Assembly: GCA_035578155.1 (NCBI GenBank)
Contig: JAPWDM010000017.1
Location: forward strand, 6,304,328 to 6,368,327
Reading direction: 5' to 3'
DNA length: 64,000 nt
DNA from: Brachynemurus nebulosus
Lineage: Eukaryota > Arthropoda > Insecta > Neuroptera > Myrmeleontidae
Part shown: piece after piece, positions 17,805-29,488 of the stretch
Layout: every line of letters starts with the position of its first letter
How positions within the stretch are numbered: position 1 is the first letter of the stretch
Translations under genes and position numbers: made by a program
The notes under the pieces: generated by a model
Databases searched by the model: none
The model's input: the letters and a program-made list of their open reading frames with translations, nothing else
Told to the model about the DNA's origin: nothing

Positions 17805-17822
17805 TGGCGATCCTGCTAGGAT
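17805..17822 (+). promoter_or_regulatory. Putative tRNA primer-binding site
   Basis: TGGCGATCCTGCTAGGAT lies 17 bp after the LTR end and starts with TGG, the complement of a tRNA CCA end. The following bases resemble the complement of an arginine tRNA acceptor/T-arm. The distance from the LTR is larger than usual, so this is tentative. Confidence 0.4.
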
Positions 17823-18116
17823 AAATCAAGCTCAACGCAGCATTGGACCATCACTTTACTTGGAAATTGGTAATTGGTTGGACAAGCAGATTAGAAGCAG
17901 CCCGTAACCAAACCATAAAGGACTTCAGAGAATAAAAGAAAAAAGAGGAGCATCAAAACCGTAAGACTTTCAATTTTGTATGTTTTGTTTGACTTTTCCA
18001 TTATTGATTCCTCAACTAAGAATAATTTTTCAACAAACCCAAAACCCAGAACCCATCCATCAACATCTTCACTTGACAATTTGGTATCTTATTTTTCTCA
18101 ATTAAAAATACGCACA

Positions 18117-19239
18117 ATGCCTAATTCAGCCGAACCACATTCAAGTGAAAACGGTCAAGCTTCTAGCTCTAGTGATATTGATTTTTCTAAATTTACACCC
18201 GAACAATTAGTACAAATTAAAGAATATGCGAAAACATTAGATAATAATGACGTGTTTAGTGAAAATGAATACCACGAATATAAGAATATAAATTTTCAGG
18301 ATTGGATAGGTAAATTTGAAAATACACCAACTGGTGCACTAGACTTTTTGAGGCGCGTTCATAACACGATTAATTATGCCCCAAATAGAGAAACTGAAAT
18401 TATTCGCTATACTGCAAATCAGTTACCGTACGACTTGGGTATGCAATTAATTTCAAAGGACCTAACGTACGAATCACTTCGCGAGATAATGCATACTTTC
18501 CATAGTCCAAGGCGGACCACAGTTCATATCGAGAATGAATTGGCAACTATGTCTCAGAGACATAACGAAGATATAATTTCCTTTTACAATCGCGTAAACA
18601 AATTAAAAATGGAAAGGCTATCTAATTTAAGATACGAACAAACAAAAATTCAATACAATTTACTAGCCCCAGTAATTGAAGAATCTTTCTGTAATCGATT
18701 CATTACTGGTTGTGTTCCACAAATCTCGCAAAGGTTACGCTTAATCAACCCGAGATTAAGAACTCTTAACGATGCTCTTAAAGAAGCACTCGAAGAGGAA
18801 AGTTTTATGCGGACACAACAAGCTGGTAAAAATTTAAATCTTTCAGACCATCCTTCTAAATTTTGCAAAATATGCAATACAAAATCTCATAATACGCGAG
18901 ATTGTAGAATTTATTAGAAATCATTCAAATAATAATTATCAAAATAGCAGTAATCAAAATAATAATTATCAAAGTAATTCAAATATAAAAATATGTAATT
19001 ACTGTAAATTTCGTGGGCACATCGAATTCGAGTGCCGAAAAAAGAAATATAGTCAATCTTTCCAGAATAATAGCCCTCCTCAATATAAGAATGCTCAAAA
19101 TAACGAACATTTAAACTTCAAAGCAACGACTGTTGCGGGAGTCGAACAGTCGATCCAACCCCAAGACTCTCAATCGACATACCAAACACAGGACACATCC
19201 ATAGAGTATCTGTTAACACAGTCAATACAAAAAAATTAA
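18117..19239 (+). pseudogene. gag: Retroelement gag, one frame break
   Basis: The capsid/nucleocapsid precursor that packages element RNA. The Met at 18117 follows ACGCACA and starts a plausible acidic N-terminus; the frame is also open upstream to a Met at 17976. Capsid-like helical sequence runs to about 18850, then a zinc knuckle C-K-I-C-N-T-K-S-H-N-T-R-D-C. A stop closes this frame at 18915-18917. The next frame is open across the junction and carries an Asn/Gln-rich linker and a second knuckle C-N-Y-C-K-F-R-G-H-I-E-F-E-C (near 18994), ending at TAA 19237-19239. Two knuckles split over two frames point to a frameshift at about 18895-18917 rather than two proteins. Confidence 0.75.
19228..19239 (+). 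promoter_or_regulatory. Candidate -1 frameshift slip site at the gag stop
   Basis: A seven-A run followed by TTAA ends at the gag stop, and the protease frame is the -1 frame here. This fits programmed gag-pol slippage, but the run is only a candidate. Confidence 0.4.
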
Positions 19240-22200
19240 CTTTTGATTGTCCTGACGTCCAAGATAAAAGACAAACTCTATTAATTGATACAGGTGCAAG
19301 TATTTCCCTTGTCCATAATAATAAACTTTTAAATAAACAAATAAACCCTAATAATAAAGTAGTAATACGTGGACTAGAAACAGATTACAAAAAAACATTA
19401 GGTTCTGTCCATTTAAATACACAAATGCCAGATGGAAATAAATTCCTATTTGAATTTCAAGTAATTGACACAAAAATTATGAATACCCCCCATGATGGCG
19501 TGTTACGAATCGATTTTTTGACATATTACGATGCTACTATCAAAACTAATCCACCTACTATTTCTTTTAATGTAAAAAATATTCAAAATAATTTAACAGA
19601 TAATGATGTTTCAAGAAACATACGTCTCGACCATATTAATGATAATAATATTAAAAAGAATTTTTAAAATTCTGTATACAAAATTACGATTTATTTCATA
19701 CAAAAGATAAACCATTAACACATACTAATACATTATACTATGAAATAAAATTAACAGACCCAACACCAGTTCATGTAAAGAATTATCGTTTTCCGGAGAT
19801 ACATGAAATGGAAGTTAGGAAACAAACGCAAGAAATGTTAAAAAACGGTATTATAACCGAAAGTAGTTCTCCTTACAGTGCACCTATTTGGGCCGTCCCC
19901 AAAAAGGTAGATGCAAGTGGGGAACAAAAATGGCGAATAGTTACTGGCTATAGACGCCTAAACAATATAACAATCGAAGATAAATATCCCTTGCCGAATA
20001 TTGAAGACATATTGTCACATTTGGGTAAGGCAAAGTATTTTAGCACGCTCGATTTAGCTTCTAGATTTCACCAGATACTAATCCATCCAGACGACCGTGC
20101 TAAGACTGCATTTACTATTCCTGGGGGACATCTCGAGTATATTCGAATGCCCTTCGGACTCCGAAATGCTCCGGCCACGTTCCAACGGCTGATGAACATC
20201 GTACTAAAAGATATTCTCTATAAAGATTGCTTTGTTTATCTAGATGACATTGTTGTGTTCGGTTCATCAATCGACGAACACAACAGTCGCTTACAAAGGG
20301 TTTTTAACGCTTTGAGGGAACATAATTTAAAACTCCAAGTCGATAAGTGCGAATTCTTGCATGACCAAATTGAATACTTAGGCCACATAATATCCTCGAA
20401 AGGTTTACAGCCGAATACAAAGAAGATTCAAACAATTCAGAATTTGAAGGTCCCCAAGACAACAAAAGATATTCAGTCATTTTTAGGTTAAGTAGGATAT
20501 TATAGAAAATTTATTCCCAATTTTTCTGCTAAAGCTAAACCTCTAACGACATTGCTTAAGAAGGAAAAAATAAATTCATTTGGACTGACGAATATCAAAA
20601 CGCATTTAATATCTTGAAAAATGCTTTAATATCTAAACCAATATTACAATACCCTAATTTCGATAAAAAATTTATATTAACCACTGACGTATCAAATATC
20701 GGGATAGGTTCTATACTTAGCCAAATGAATGATGAAAATACACTAGATCTACCAATTAGTTACTATTCCAGAACCCTAAATTCCGCAGAAGTAAATTATA
20801 CAACGACGGAGAAAGAGTTACTATCCATTGTAGAGTCAGTAAAAAATTTTCGACCATATCTTTACGGTCAAAAATTCGAGATCAGAACAGATCATAAAGC
20901 ACTCGAGTGGCTTATAAATTGTAAAGATCCCTCCTCACGTTTAATACGTTGGAGACTAAAATTAGAGGAGTACGACTACAACGTTATTCACAAACCGGGA
21001 AAATCTAATACAAACGCGGACTCTTTAAGTAGACCAGTTTTAACAATCGACAATTTAGTTCTCGAAAAAACTTACGAAAACTTTATACTTTATAGTATCG
21101 AAATTCCACAATTCAATACAGTAACGATACCATTAGAAAACGTTTACAATTTAATTCTTCCCTATAGCTCTGTTAATTCAGATAATAATAAATTTTCATA
21201 TTTTGTAAAAACCAATATTAACTTACCAAACCTAAATACCTTTAAAGATATTCATTGCTTTAATTCATTAAATAATAAAACCGTCTATTTATTATTTTGT
21301 AAGGAAAACGCATTAGACCCAATATTACCAGGTAATTTATTTGAGTGCCTGTACAACTTATTTATGAATTTGCAATGTTGTCAGACAAAGGAATTAACCA
21401 TTTATGACATACCGTCTCTAACATTAAATTTAACTGATGAGATATTTAAAAAACTATTACGAGATTTTAATACTGAAGACCAATTTAAAATAAACATTTT
21501 AAAAATTGAAACTAAAATCGTTAGAAATAAAGACGAAAAGATACAGATTATTAAACATTATCACGATGACCTAACCAGCGGGCATCAAGGAGTTAAAAGA
21601 ACCCTTCAAAATATCAAACAAAGATACTTTTGGAAAAATATGAGTAGGGATATTGAGGACTATATTAACAAATGCGAATCTTGTCAGAAAAATAAAAAGA
21701 ATACAAAAAATAACAGACCCCCAATGCTCATTACTACAACCGTGAATACGTTTAATGAAAGTGTAGCTCTAGATATCATAGACCCATTTAGCCCTACGGA
21801 AAATAATAATAGACATATTCTAACAATTCAAGATGAATTGACAAAATTTTTACAAGCTTATCCTATAGAAAACCAAGATGTAATAACAATTGCCCTAAAA
21901 TTTATTGATTATTGTAGCAGGTTCGGATTCCCCACCACCATTTTAACCGATCAAGGTGCTAATTTTACGGGAGATTTAATTAAAGAAATCAATAAACTTT
22001 TAAATATTCGTCACAAACAAACGACATCATATAACCCGGCCACAAACGGAAGTCTTGAAAGGGCACACGGTCCTTTAAAAGACTACCTACGTACATATGT
22101 AAATGAAAATCTCAACGACTGGGACCAATACACCCACTTAGCATGTTTTAGTTACAATACACATGTTAATCGCAGCACAGGCGAAACACCGTATAAGTTA

Positions 22201-22629
22201 GTCTACGGGAATGATCCTAAATTAATATCAAATAGTCACTCGACACCTTTATATTATCAATTTTCCGAAGATATAAGCAATAAGCTCAAATCCTTACGTG
22301 AACTAGCAAAACAAAATTTGCAAATATCAAAAGAAAATACAAAAAAATATTATGATCGTAATTCAAAACCATACAATTTTAAAATTGGTGACCAAGTTTT
22401 AGTAGAAATAAGATTACTAAAAAAGGGTATTCGTCAGAGATATCATGGTCCATACCAAATAAACAAAATTCACAATAATCACACAGTAACCCTCAGAATA
22501 AAAAACAAAGATAAGACTTATCATTTTAAACATTTGAAATTATTCAATGTTTCAGGTGAACAAAATGATTCAAACAGCCTACCTCCTTTTAACCCAGATA
22601 GCGGTCCTAGCACTAGCACAAAATTATGA
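19240..22629 (+). pseudogene. pol: Retroelement pol (PR-RT-RH-IN) with frame breaks and a stop
   Basis: Polyprotein for reverse transcription and integration. Protease: L-I-D-T-G-A-S at 19281-19301, open to a stop at 19665-19667. RT continues in another frame from about 19670: Y-S-A-P-I-W-A-V-P-K-K, F-S-T-L-D-L-A-S, MPFGLRNAPATFQRLMN, and Y-L-D-D (catalytic Asp pair). TAA at 20489-20491 interrupts the thumb region, and a second frame change follows near 20570. From 20614 the frame is open to 22629: RNase H (T-T-D-V-S, T-E-K-E-L, R-T-D-H-K), the integrase zinc finger (H...H-Q-G, C-E-S-C), the DDE core (A-L-D-I-I-D, L-T-D-Q-G-A-N-F, N-G-S-L-E-R) and a C-terminal R-Y-H-G-P-Y motif. The protease frame overlaps gag by a -1 step, as in gypsy elements. 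At least three breaks make it non-functional as read. Confidence 0.9.
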
Positions 22630-24355
22630 AATATTAGATTTAAATAAAAATGCAGGTATATATTATAATATGGACGGAAATGTAAAATTAACCACTAGTT
22701 ATATAAGTTTATTACACTATTATAATATTAGTTATTTAGATAAAACATTAGGGTCAATTTTAGGAATTTATTCAAAAAGTATTAGTTTATGTAGTTTAGA
22801 TAATGACAATATTAATTTTAAACTTAACTTTCAGTTACTTCATGACGAACTAATTGATTTAAAAATAAAATATGAAGATTTAAATAATCTATACAATTTA
22901 AAAAATAAAATAACCTGTAATAAAAGATTTACACAGGTAGAATATGAACACGGATGGTTTGACGCCATCGGATCATTATGGCATAAAATAACCGGTAACC
23001 CAAGTGCAGACGATGCACAATATTTTACAGATGCTATAAATAATTTAGTCAATAATCAAGACAAAATCCACATGGTGGTACAGTCACCAATCCGACTAAT
23101 CAGCGATAGTCTTAGTAAAATGAATAAAACCAAATCTGAAATTAGTACCATAGAAGATAAATTAAATTCATATTTAGCGATATATAATAACAATATTAAT
23201 AAAACTGAATTACTTTTAAATCAAGAATTACATTACATAAACATTAATGAACACATATTATTACTTAGAAATTTAATAAATAAGGTATTCAAAGAATTAG
23301 AAAATTTTGAAAGCGCAGTAACATTAGCAAGGCATAACTTAGTAGACTTTCGGATACTTCCTCCTAAAACACTATTAACTGAATTGCAGAATAGTTTACG
23401 ATTTAATTTACCTATCGAACCAAAGTGGGAAAACTTGGAAAAATATTACAAGATCATTAAAGCTAGAACAATCAATTTAGCTTATACCTTAGTTATAGAA
23501 ATAAGAATACCAGTTGTTAAATTAGATACATTTGTGCTATATCACCTATTTCCTTTACCAAATCACAATCCAAAAGATATGAAACAAATTTCCACAATCC
23601 AGATAAATTTTCTCTATTTAATAATTAACCCTAGTCGAACAACACATGCACTACTGAAAGATAAAAAGGGATGCCAAGAATACACCAAAAATGAATACAT
23701 TTGCGATGGAATCCACACAACATCAAGTTTAACCCAAGAAAGCTGTGAAACTCTCATGCTCGGGCCTACAACTAAGAAGATCCCAAGGGATTGTGAAATA
23801 AAAACGTACTACGCCAGTCAAGTAATTTGGCAAAGAATCGGTGAAAACACATGGATATGCTCTAATTCAGAACCCACAACTTTAAACATCATTTGCCCCG
23901 ATGAAACAACAAGCATAGAATTACAAGGTACACAAAAGGTCAAGCTCCAAGAAAAATGTAAAGGGTATACAACGACAAATACAATCGAAACATACCCTGT
24001 AATAGCAACATACACAATGCACGATATCATTCCAAAAATCAACCTTCAAGAAGAAGAGGACTGTATCAAGAAAATAAACCACACCGACATCAAATTATTA
24101 AATGTTAGCCCAATAAAACTTACACACATCAATCTCGATGAACTAAACGAGAATCAGCATCGAATTCAAGACCTAAACAGACAAGTTCAACAGAAACTGG
24201 AAAACACTATCGAGATCATGGGACGAAGAATTTCCACGTCGACATGGTCCTACATCAAAAATACTTTCTTTTTATTATCTGTTCTAGGTGCAGTATATAT
24301 AGCCGTCACTCTGAAAAGGTCAGAAACTAGGCCCGTTACCTTACGTGTTTATTAA
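22565..24355 (+). CDS. env: Errantivirus-like envelope protein
   Basis: An open frame of 596 residues (Met at 22565; the frame extends to a Met at 22547). A splice-acceptor-like TTTCAG at 22550-22555 just before the Met at 22565 favours that start from a spliced mRNA. It overlaps the pol 3' end and its TAA lies a few bases inside the 3' LTR. The first 20 residues are hydrophobic and look like a signal peptide. A conserved H-G-W-F-D-A-I-G-S-L-W block near residue 120, followed by G-N-P-S-A-D-D-A, resembles the fusion-peptide region of errantivirus Env and baculovirus F proteins. The C-terminus has one membrane segment (near residues 572-590: F-F-L-L-S-V-L-G-A-V-Y-I-A-V) and a short basic tail. 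No clear furin site was identified. It is the only unbroken gene of the element. Confidence 0.85.
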   Translation: MIQTAYLLLTQIAVLALAQNYEILDLNKNAGIYYNMDGNVKLTTSYISLLHYYNISYLDKTLGSILGIYSKSISLCSLDNDNINFKLNFQLLHDELIDLKIKYEDLNNLYNLKNKITCNKRFTQVEYEHGWFDAIGSLWHKITGNPSADDAQYFTDAINNLVNNQDKIHMVVQSPIRLISDSLSKMNKTKSEISTIEDKLNSYLAIYNNNINKTELLLNQELHYININEHILLLRNLINKVFKELENFESAVTLARHNLVDFRILPPKTLLTELQNSLRFNLPIEPKWENLEKYYKIIKARTINLAYTLVIEIRIPVVKLDTFVLYHLFPLPNHNPKDMKQISTIQINFLYLIINPSRTTHALLKDKKGCQEYTKNEYICDGIHTTSSLTQESCETLMLGPTTKKIPRDCEIKTYYASQVIWQRIGENTWICSNSEPTTLNIICPDETTSIELQGTQKVKLQEKCKGYTTTNTIETYPVIATYTMHDIIPKINLQEEEDCIKKINHTDIKLLNVSPIKLTHINLDELNENQHRIQDLNRQVQQKLENTIEIMGRRISTSTWSYIKNTFFLLSVLGAVYIAVTLKRSETRPVTLRVY

Positions 24356-24536
24356 TTTGACGTAAACAAATTAAATCAAAGTACGTGTTTCTTAATTCGA
24401 CGTAAACCAAATTAAGTGGCGATCCTCATTGAGAGTTTGTTCTCAAAATTATCAAACAACACATTAATAATATTTGTAGTCATCATCGGAGTCAAGTCGC
24501 GACGAATTCATTCAACATTACTTCGGTGGCACGACA
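24346..24536 (+). repeat. 3' LTR
   Basis: Same 191-bp length as the 5' LTR with only a few substitutions. The env stop codon lies within its first ten bases. Confidence 0.9.
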
Positions 24537-24544
24537 TATATATA

Positions 24545-25035
24545 ACTATTTTTATTTGTTTGAAAATTGTTCAGAGGTGTTCACGTAAAAAATTGAAGTA
24601 ATAACAAAATTGCTTAAATTTCTTTTTAAAATTAACGTAAAAGCCCCCATTATGGAACGGTATCTAATACTGGAACAGTTTTGACATTTACATATTTATT
24701 TCTTTAATTAAGTAAGGAAACATTAAATGCGAGGTGAATTTAAATTGGAAAACAATCATTCTATTAATAATAATTTTTGTTATCAGACGTTTCTTTCAGA
24801 AATAACTTCATTAATATATAAATGTCAAAACCGTTCCAGTATTGTCAATATGTAAATGTCAATATTGTCAATATTGTAAATGTCAATACCGTTCCATAAT
24901 GGGTGCTTTTACGTTAGTACAAAAATTTACATTGGCTCTACAGTTAATTTTAGAAAATTATGAGTTTTGGTATTGCATCAACAGTGGTAGCAAAGGGTTA
25001 AATTGTAAGGATAAAAATTATAACAGGCATAAACA
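24545..25035 (+). repeat. Module E, partial copy split by a MITE
   Basis: 24545-24631 and 24917-25035 match 16915-17110 (for example CATTGGCTCTA, TTTTGGTATTGCATCAACAG, GTGGTAGCA). The two halves are separated by the MITE at 24635-24913. Confidence 0.75.
24635..24913. mobile_element. MITE with 3-bp TTA duplication (Harbinger-like)
   Basis: Ends CGTAAAAGC(A/C)CCCATTATGGAACGGTA are inverted copies, TTA flanks both sides (24632-24634, 24914-24916), and the module E copy gives the uninterrupted version. The interior near 24845-24890 repeats AATGTCAATATTGTCAAT-like units. Non-coding. Confidence 0.75.
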
Positions 25036-26299
25036 AATTTTCTGCAAATTATTACTGTAATTCCGTATTTAAAGTGGGTTTAAAAAAATGTAAATTTCTT
25101 ATGCCAACAATTGTTCTTCAAGCTTCTCGCGCCATTCCCCGTTTAAAAGACTACAAAATAGTAAATACTGACAGTAAAAAGACTGAGGTATTGTACAAAA
25201 GTGACCGTTACTTGTTAGTTTAAAAGAATTATATTTGAACTTTGTAAACGAAAATCTGGATTTAAATATAGGTTTTACAAAATTTTGTTCTCTACAGCCA
25301 TTAAATTGTGTCTGTTGAGAGTACGAATTCTCATAGTGTGTGTGTATGTAATATACACTAAAATATAAAATTTTCTTTTATGGCTTCAAAATTAAAAGAA
25401 AGAAGTCATATTCAAACTTATAAACATTGTTTAAGTGCATTTGTGTGAACTGTGTAATGGTGGTAGGTGTCAGCCGAGAACTTAGGCAATCAAATTTACA
25501 CTGGTGTAGTGTTGATTGCCTCTGTGAGATTGATTAATTTTTGGGAACTTATCATGAGCTCAAACCCCAGGTAACGTGGTTGATGTCGCCAACTAGCGGC
25601 CGTAACGTGAACTATGTGAGGCCGCCATGATCATTCCGATATTGATTTCTTACAGCAAGGGTTGATTTTGGGATTACCCGAACTAAGTGAATTTCAACAG
25701 AGAACTGTTACAATAGCGACCAACGAACAACGGTAAAGGAGTGGTATGTTGATGCTTCGCGCATCACTCACTCACTCACAATGTAACCTTAGATTGTTTT
25801 AGACGTAATTTTGTTGTGAGTCATAATAAAGATCTAAAACAATATTTTAATTAAATTTGTAAAATATTTTTATAATCATTTAAAAAATATAAAATACTTA
25901 AAATATAAAATAAATATAAAATATTAAAATAAACCCTTTTTATTATTTCAAATACCATAATTAAACATCTATCGAATAATACAATTTTATTTCGTAATCA
26001 ATAAATTGTTTCGACGCTAAACACACAACGGAGAGTAATTCTTCGACAGAACCCGACTTTGGAATTTTTTATTAATGTGGCATCCAATTTAGCGCTAATT
26101 CTGCATGGGACAACAAGTAACAGTGTTGGGCGCGAATTTTAAGTAATTTTAAATATAAGCTAAACCGCCCCAACTGTTACAAAAACCGGCCCCAACTGTT
26201 ACAACTGTCTTAATAAAGATTGTTTTAAAAAAAAGTGTGAATTTTGAGTCGAAACACAAAATTTTAAATGTTTGTATCATATGTTTATGTCATAAATAG
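25036..26299. other. Region without recognised repeats; one exon-like stretch
   Basis: Mostly AT-rich, but 25440-25760 is more balanced in composition. 25656-25732 is bounded by TTCTTACAG and GTAAAG and is open in one frame for 25 codons, so it could be an internal exon of an unseen gene. CCCCAACTGTTACAA is repeated at 26169 and 26195. Confidence 0.3.
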
Positions 26300-29135
26300 C
26301 AGAGTCGGATAAGCTCCAAATTTTAGTGAATAAGGAACTGTTTCCCCCCTCAAATTTTTTTTTTTTTTGTAGCGTGTTAATTACATCGAAGACTATACGA
26401 AATGAACATTTTCTACCACTTACAACCGCCGCTACGAAAGTTATCGGCCATTTTGTGAAAAATCGACCATTTTAGTCGTACTTTCTAAATATAGATGAAT
26501 ATATCTCGGTATGTGTAGGTCTAAAAAAAAACGAAAAAAATTGAGGCTATTCACTACGATATAGTCTACCAGCAGTTACAGTATAAAATTTTTATCTGCA
26601 CACATAACCTTAAAAAAAAATAAAAATTGGAGATACTGGTAAATTTTGGTTTTTTGGTTTTAACTTGGGATGTTTTAAGTGAAATTTGATGAAATTTTCA
26701 GAAAATGTACTTTATAACGTGGACAATAACTGGTTAAAATTTCAAATCAAAATATCTAACAAAAACCCTGAAAATTAACGTCAAATTTCAAAATTGATTG
26801 GCCAATGGTTTTTGTGCATTGTATCGTATGAGGTTCTTTTTCCTTTTAAAATGTAAGTTTTTTTATGCACTTTATGACGATGGATAAGAAAAAATTTTTA
26901 AGCTTGAAAAAAAGCGAAAAAAATCGATTAAAAATTCAAAATCGTCAGCTATGAACAATATTTGAAAAATAATTTAAATCAAGTAAACCGCTATAATTTA
27001 AAAATTTAAGTAGTAATTAGTTCCATAGAAGGGTCACAAGGTTCCATATAAGGGTTACACTAATCGAACTCAATTAAAAAAATTAAGTTTAAGAAATTAG
27101 GTTCAATATTGTTTTCAAAAATGCACAACATTAAAAGTATATAAGCTGAAAGCTCCCATCCATCCACAAGCTGCAAATTCAACATTCTTTAAGAGTGTAT
27201 TAACAAACTAAGTGGCTTAACACCTAAGAGCCTTTCGACGAACTATGGACTTAATTTTTCCAAAGTTGTTTTTTTAATTGGGTTCGATTCGTGTAATCCT
27301 CATTTGGAAGCTTGTAACCCTTGTATGGGAGAAATTATTATAACTCATAATATTTAAATTATGGTGGTTTACTTGATTTAAATTATTGCAGCTGCTGTTG
27401 AATTTGCAGCTTGTGAGGTGGGTGGGAGCGTATATGAACTGCTACAAAAAATTAAGGGAACAAAAAAAGAAAAATTTTTTTTTCAAAAGTTTTTTTTAAA
27501 TTTTCCAAAAAATTAAAAAATTAAAATTAAATTTAAAAAAAAAATTAAAAAAACAAGATAATTCGTTTCAATTTGTTAAAAAAATTCTGAAAAAAATTTT
27601 TTTTTAATTTTCAAGTTTAATGGATAAAAGACGCCTAATTGTGAGAAAAGTTGAAAAAAAATTGAATTTTCCATTCAATTTTGCTCATTCAATTTTGCTA
27701 CTTTAATTTTTTTCTAAAATTTTGAACAAACTTTTTTTTGCAACAAGGACAATTTTTCGCAACAAGGAAAAAAGTCCCTTCTTTCACATTTTTCAGGTTA
27801 AATTTAAGGATGAAAATTTTTTTCCTAAAGTACGCGGCACAACTATGTCAGAAATTTATTCCAGATTGAAAAACTACCCTTCAATTTTCTGTCCGATCAC
27901 TGGTTACAGAGTATCGATGGTTAAAGCAAAAAGGATCCTTTTGAATTCAAAGTTGGATATCTCCGGCACAATTCAACGTAGAGAAAAATTTAAGAAGGGA
28001 AATTGAAACTGAATGAGCAGGCTATCAAGTCAATACCATGACTTTACTGTAAAAAAAAAAGAAAAAAAAACAAGCCCGTAGACCGAAAAAAAGAGCAAAA
28101 AATTTTCAAAATTTTTTTTCATATTCCTTAGAATTTCTCGATAACTGCTACCTACTTCTAAAAATTTTTGGACGAAATATCGCAAAACTAGAATCTTGTA
28201 GCTTCAAAATGCTTTTTTAATCATCTCGACACGACTGTTTTTCACGTAAATACAGCCCTTTAAAAATCACTCAAAAATTAACAATTTTTCTTTGCTCCCT
28301 TAATTTTTTGTAGTAGTACACTTTTGATGTTGCGTATTTTTGAAAATAATTGAACCCTAATTTCTGCAAACTTGATTTTTTAATCACGTACGATTCCTGT
28401 AATCCTCATATGGAAGCCTGTAACCCTTGTATAGCACAAATTATTCAAACTGATATTTAAATTACGGCAGTTTACTTGAATTAAATTATTTTTCAAATAC
28501 TGTTCATAGCCGACGATTTTGAATTTTTACGATTTTTTTCGCTTTTTTTCAAGCTTAAAAATTTTTTCTTATCCATCGTCATAAAGTACATAAAAAAACC
28601 TACATTTTAAAAGAAAAAAGAACCTCATACGATACAATGCACAAAAACCATTGGCTAATCAATTTTCAAAATTGACGTTAATTTTCGGGACTTTTGTTAG
28701 ATATTTTCATTTGAAATTTTAACCAGTTATTGTCCACGTTATAGAGTATATTTTCTGAAAATTTCATCAAATTTCACTTAAAACATCCCAAGTTAAAACC
28801 AAAAAACCAAAATTTACCAGTATCTCCAATTTTTATTTTTTTTAAGGTTATGTGTGCAGATAAAAATTTCATACTGTAACCGCTGGTAGACTATATCGTA
28901 GTGAATAGCCTCAATTTTTTTCGTTTTTTTTAGACCTACACATACCGAGATATATTCATCTATATTTAGAAAGTACGGCTAAAATGGTCGATTTTTCACA
29001 AAATGGCCGATAACTTTCGTAGCGGCGGTTGCAAGTGGTAGAAAATGTTCATTTCGTATAGTCTTCGATGTAATTAACATGCTATAAAAAAAAATTTGAA
29101 GGGGGAAACAGTTCCTTATGCTTTGTTTATCCGAC
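26300..29135. repeat. Multi-level palindrome P1
   Basis: 26300-27135 pairs inverted with 28320-29135 (for example AAAATGGTCGATTTTTCACA at 28980 against its complement at 26456). Inside, 27157-27186 pairs with 27403-27430, and 27440-27470 pairs with 28290-28315. The TGTAACCCTTGTAT block also occurs three times (near 27045, 27310 and 28420), partly inverted. The palindrome has the form of a fold-back element; no transposase or target duplication was found. Confidence 0.75.
27797..28006 (+). CDS. Small unknown ORF or captured exon in the P1 loop
   Basis: Product not recognised. The frame follows a splice-acceptor-like ACATTTTTCAG and is open for 69 codons to TGA at 28004-28006. An in-frame Met upstream (27722) gives 94 codons, but that upstream part is poly-T rich. 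The peptide is basic and of mixed composition (S-E-I-Y-S-R-L-K-N-Y-P, F-C-P-I-T-G-Y-R-V-S), unlike the simple A/T sequence around it. An A-rich run follows at 28049-28070, so it could be the 3' end of a captured or retrocopied gene. It may equally be chance. Confidence 0.25.
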   Translation, partial: VKFKDENFFPKVRGTTMSEIYSRLKNYPSIFCPITGYRVSMVKAKRILLNSKLDISGTIQRREKFKKGN

Positions 29136-29488
29136 TCCATTAAAAGACATGTAACCTGTATTAATTTCAAATTTTTTTTAATCAATTCGTTTTGAGATAT
29201 TCGACTTTAAATATTACCAAAATACGGTTTTTGCCATTTTCTTCTACAAGTTGTAGTCCTGTATCAAATCTATATAAGGAGAAAATTGAAAATAAGTCTT
29301 TCTTCCTTTTAATAATTTTGTACCTCTAAAAATTCCCCTTTAAATTAATTTTCATCTCATAGTTGTGAATTTTTTTTCCCCATTTTCAGCGTTACTTACA
29401 TACCTAGGTATATAAAATTAAAAAATCTAGAGCATACCATTCTGATAATTTTGGTTTTAATTTGTCTTGATATCTGTAAAATTACCAA
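29136..29488. other. AT-rich spacer
   Basis: Between P1 and the inverted module E. Nothing coding recognised. Confidence 0.4.

Larger units (their letters stand above)
17597..24536 (+). mobile_element. Errantivirus-type (Ty3/gypsy) LTR retroelement with env
   Basis: Two 191-bp LTRs (17597-17787 and 24346-24536) differ at only a few positions, both TG...CA, so insertion was fairly recent. Between them, on +, are gag, protease, reverse transcriptase, RNase H, integrase and an env-like ORF, the order of insect errantiviruses (env-bearing gypsy elements). Gag-pol contains two stops or breaks in gag/protease joins, an in-frame stop in RT and another frame change, while env is open. No matching target duplication is visible: the four bases before the left LTR are GTCG and those after the right LTR are TATA. 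Either the TSD was lost or the copy was rearranged. Confidence 0.92.

Noticed and set aside
17725..17907. 60-codon ORF crossing the 5' LTR end
   Set aside because: It spans LTR and primer-binding region and is a by-product of the leader.
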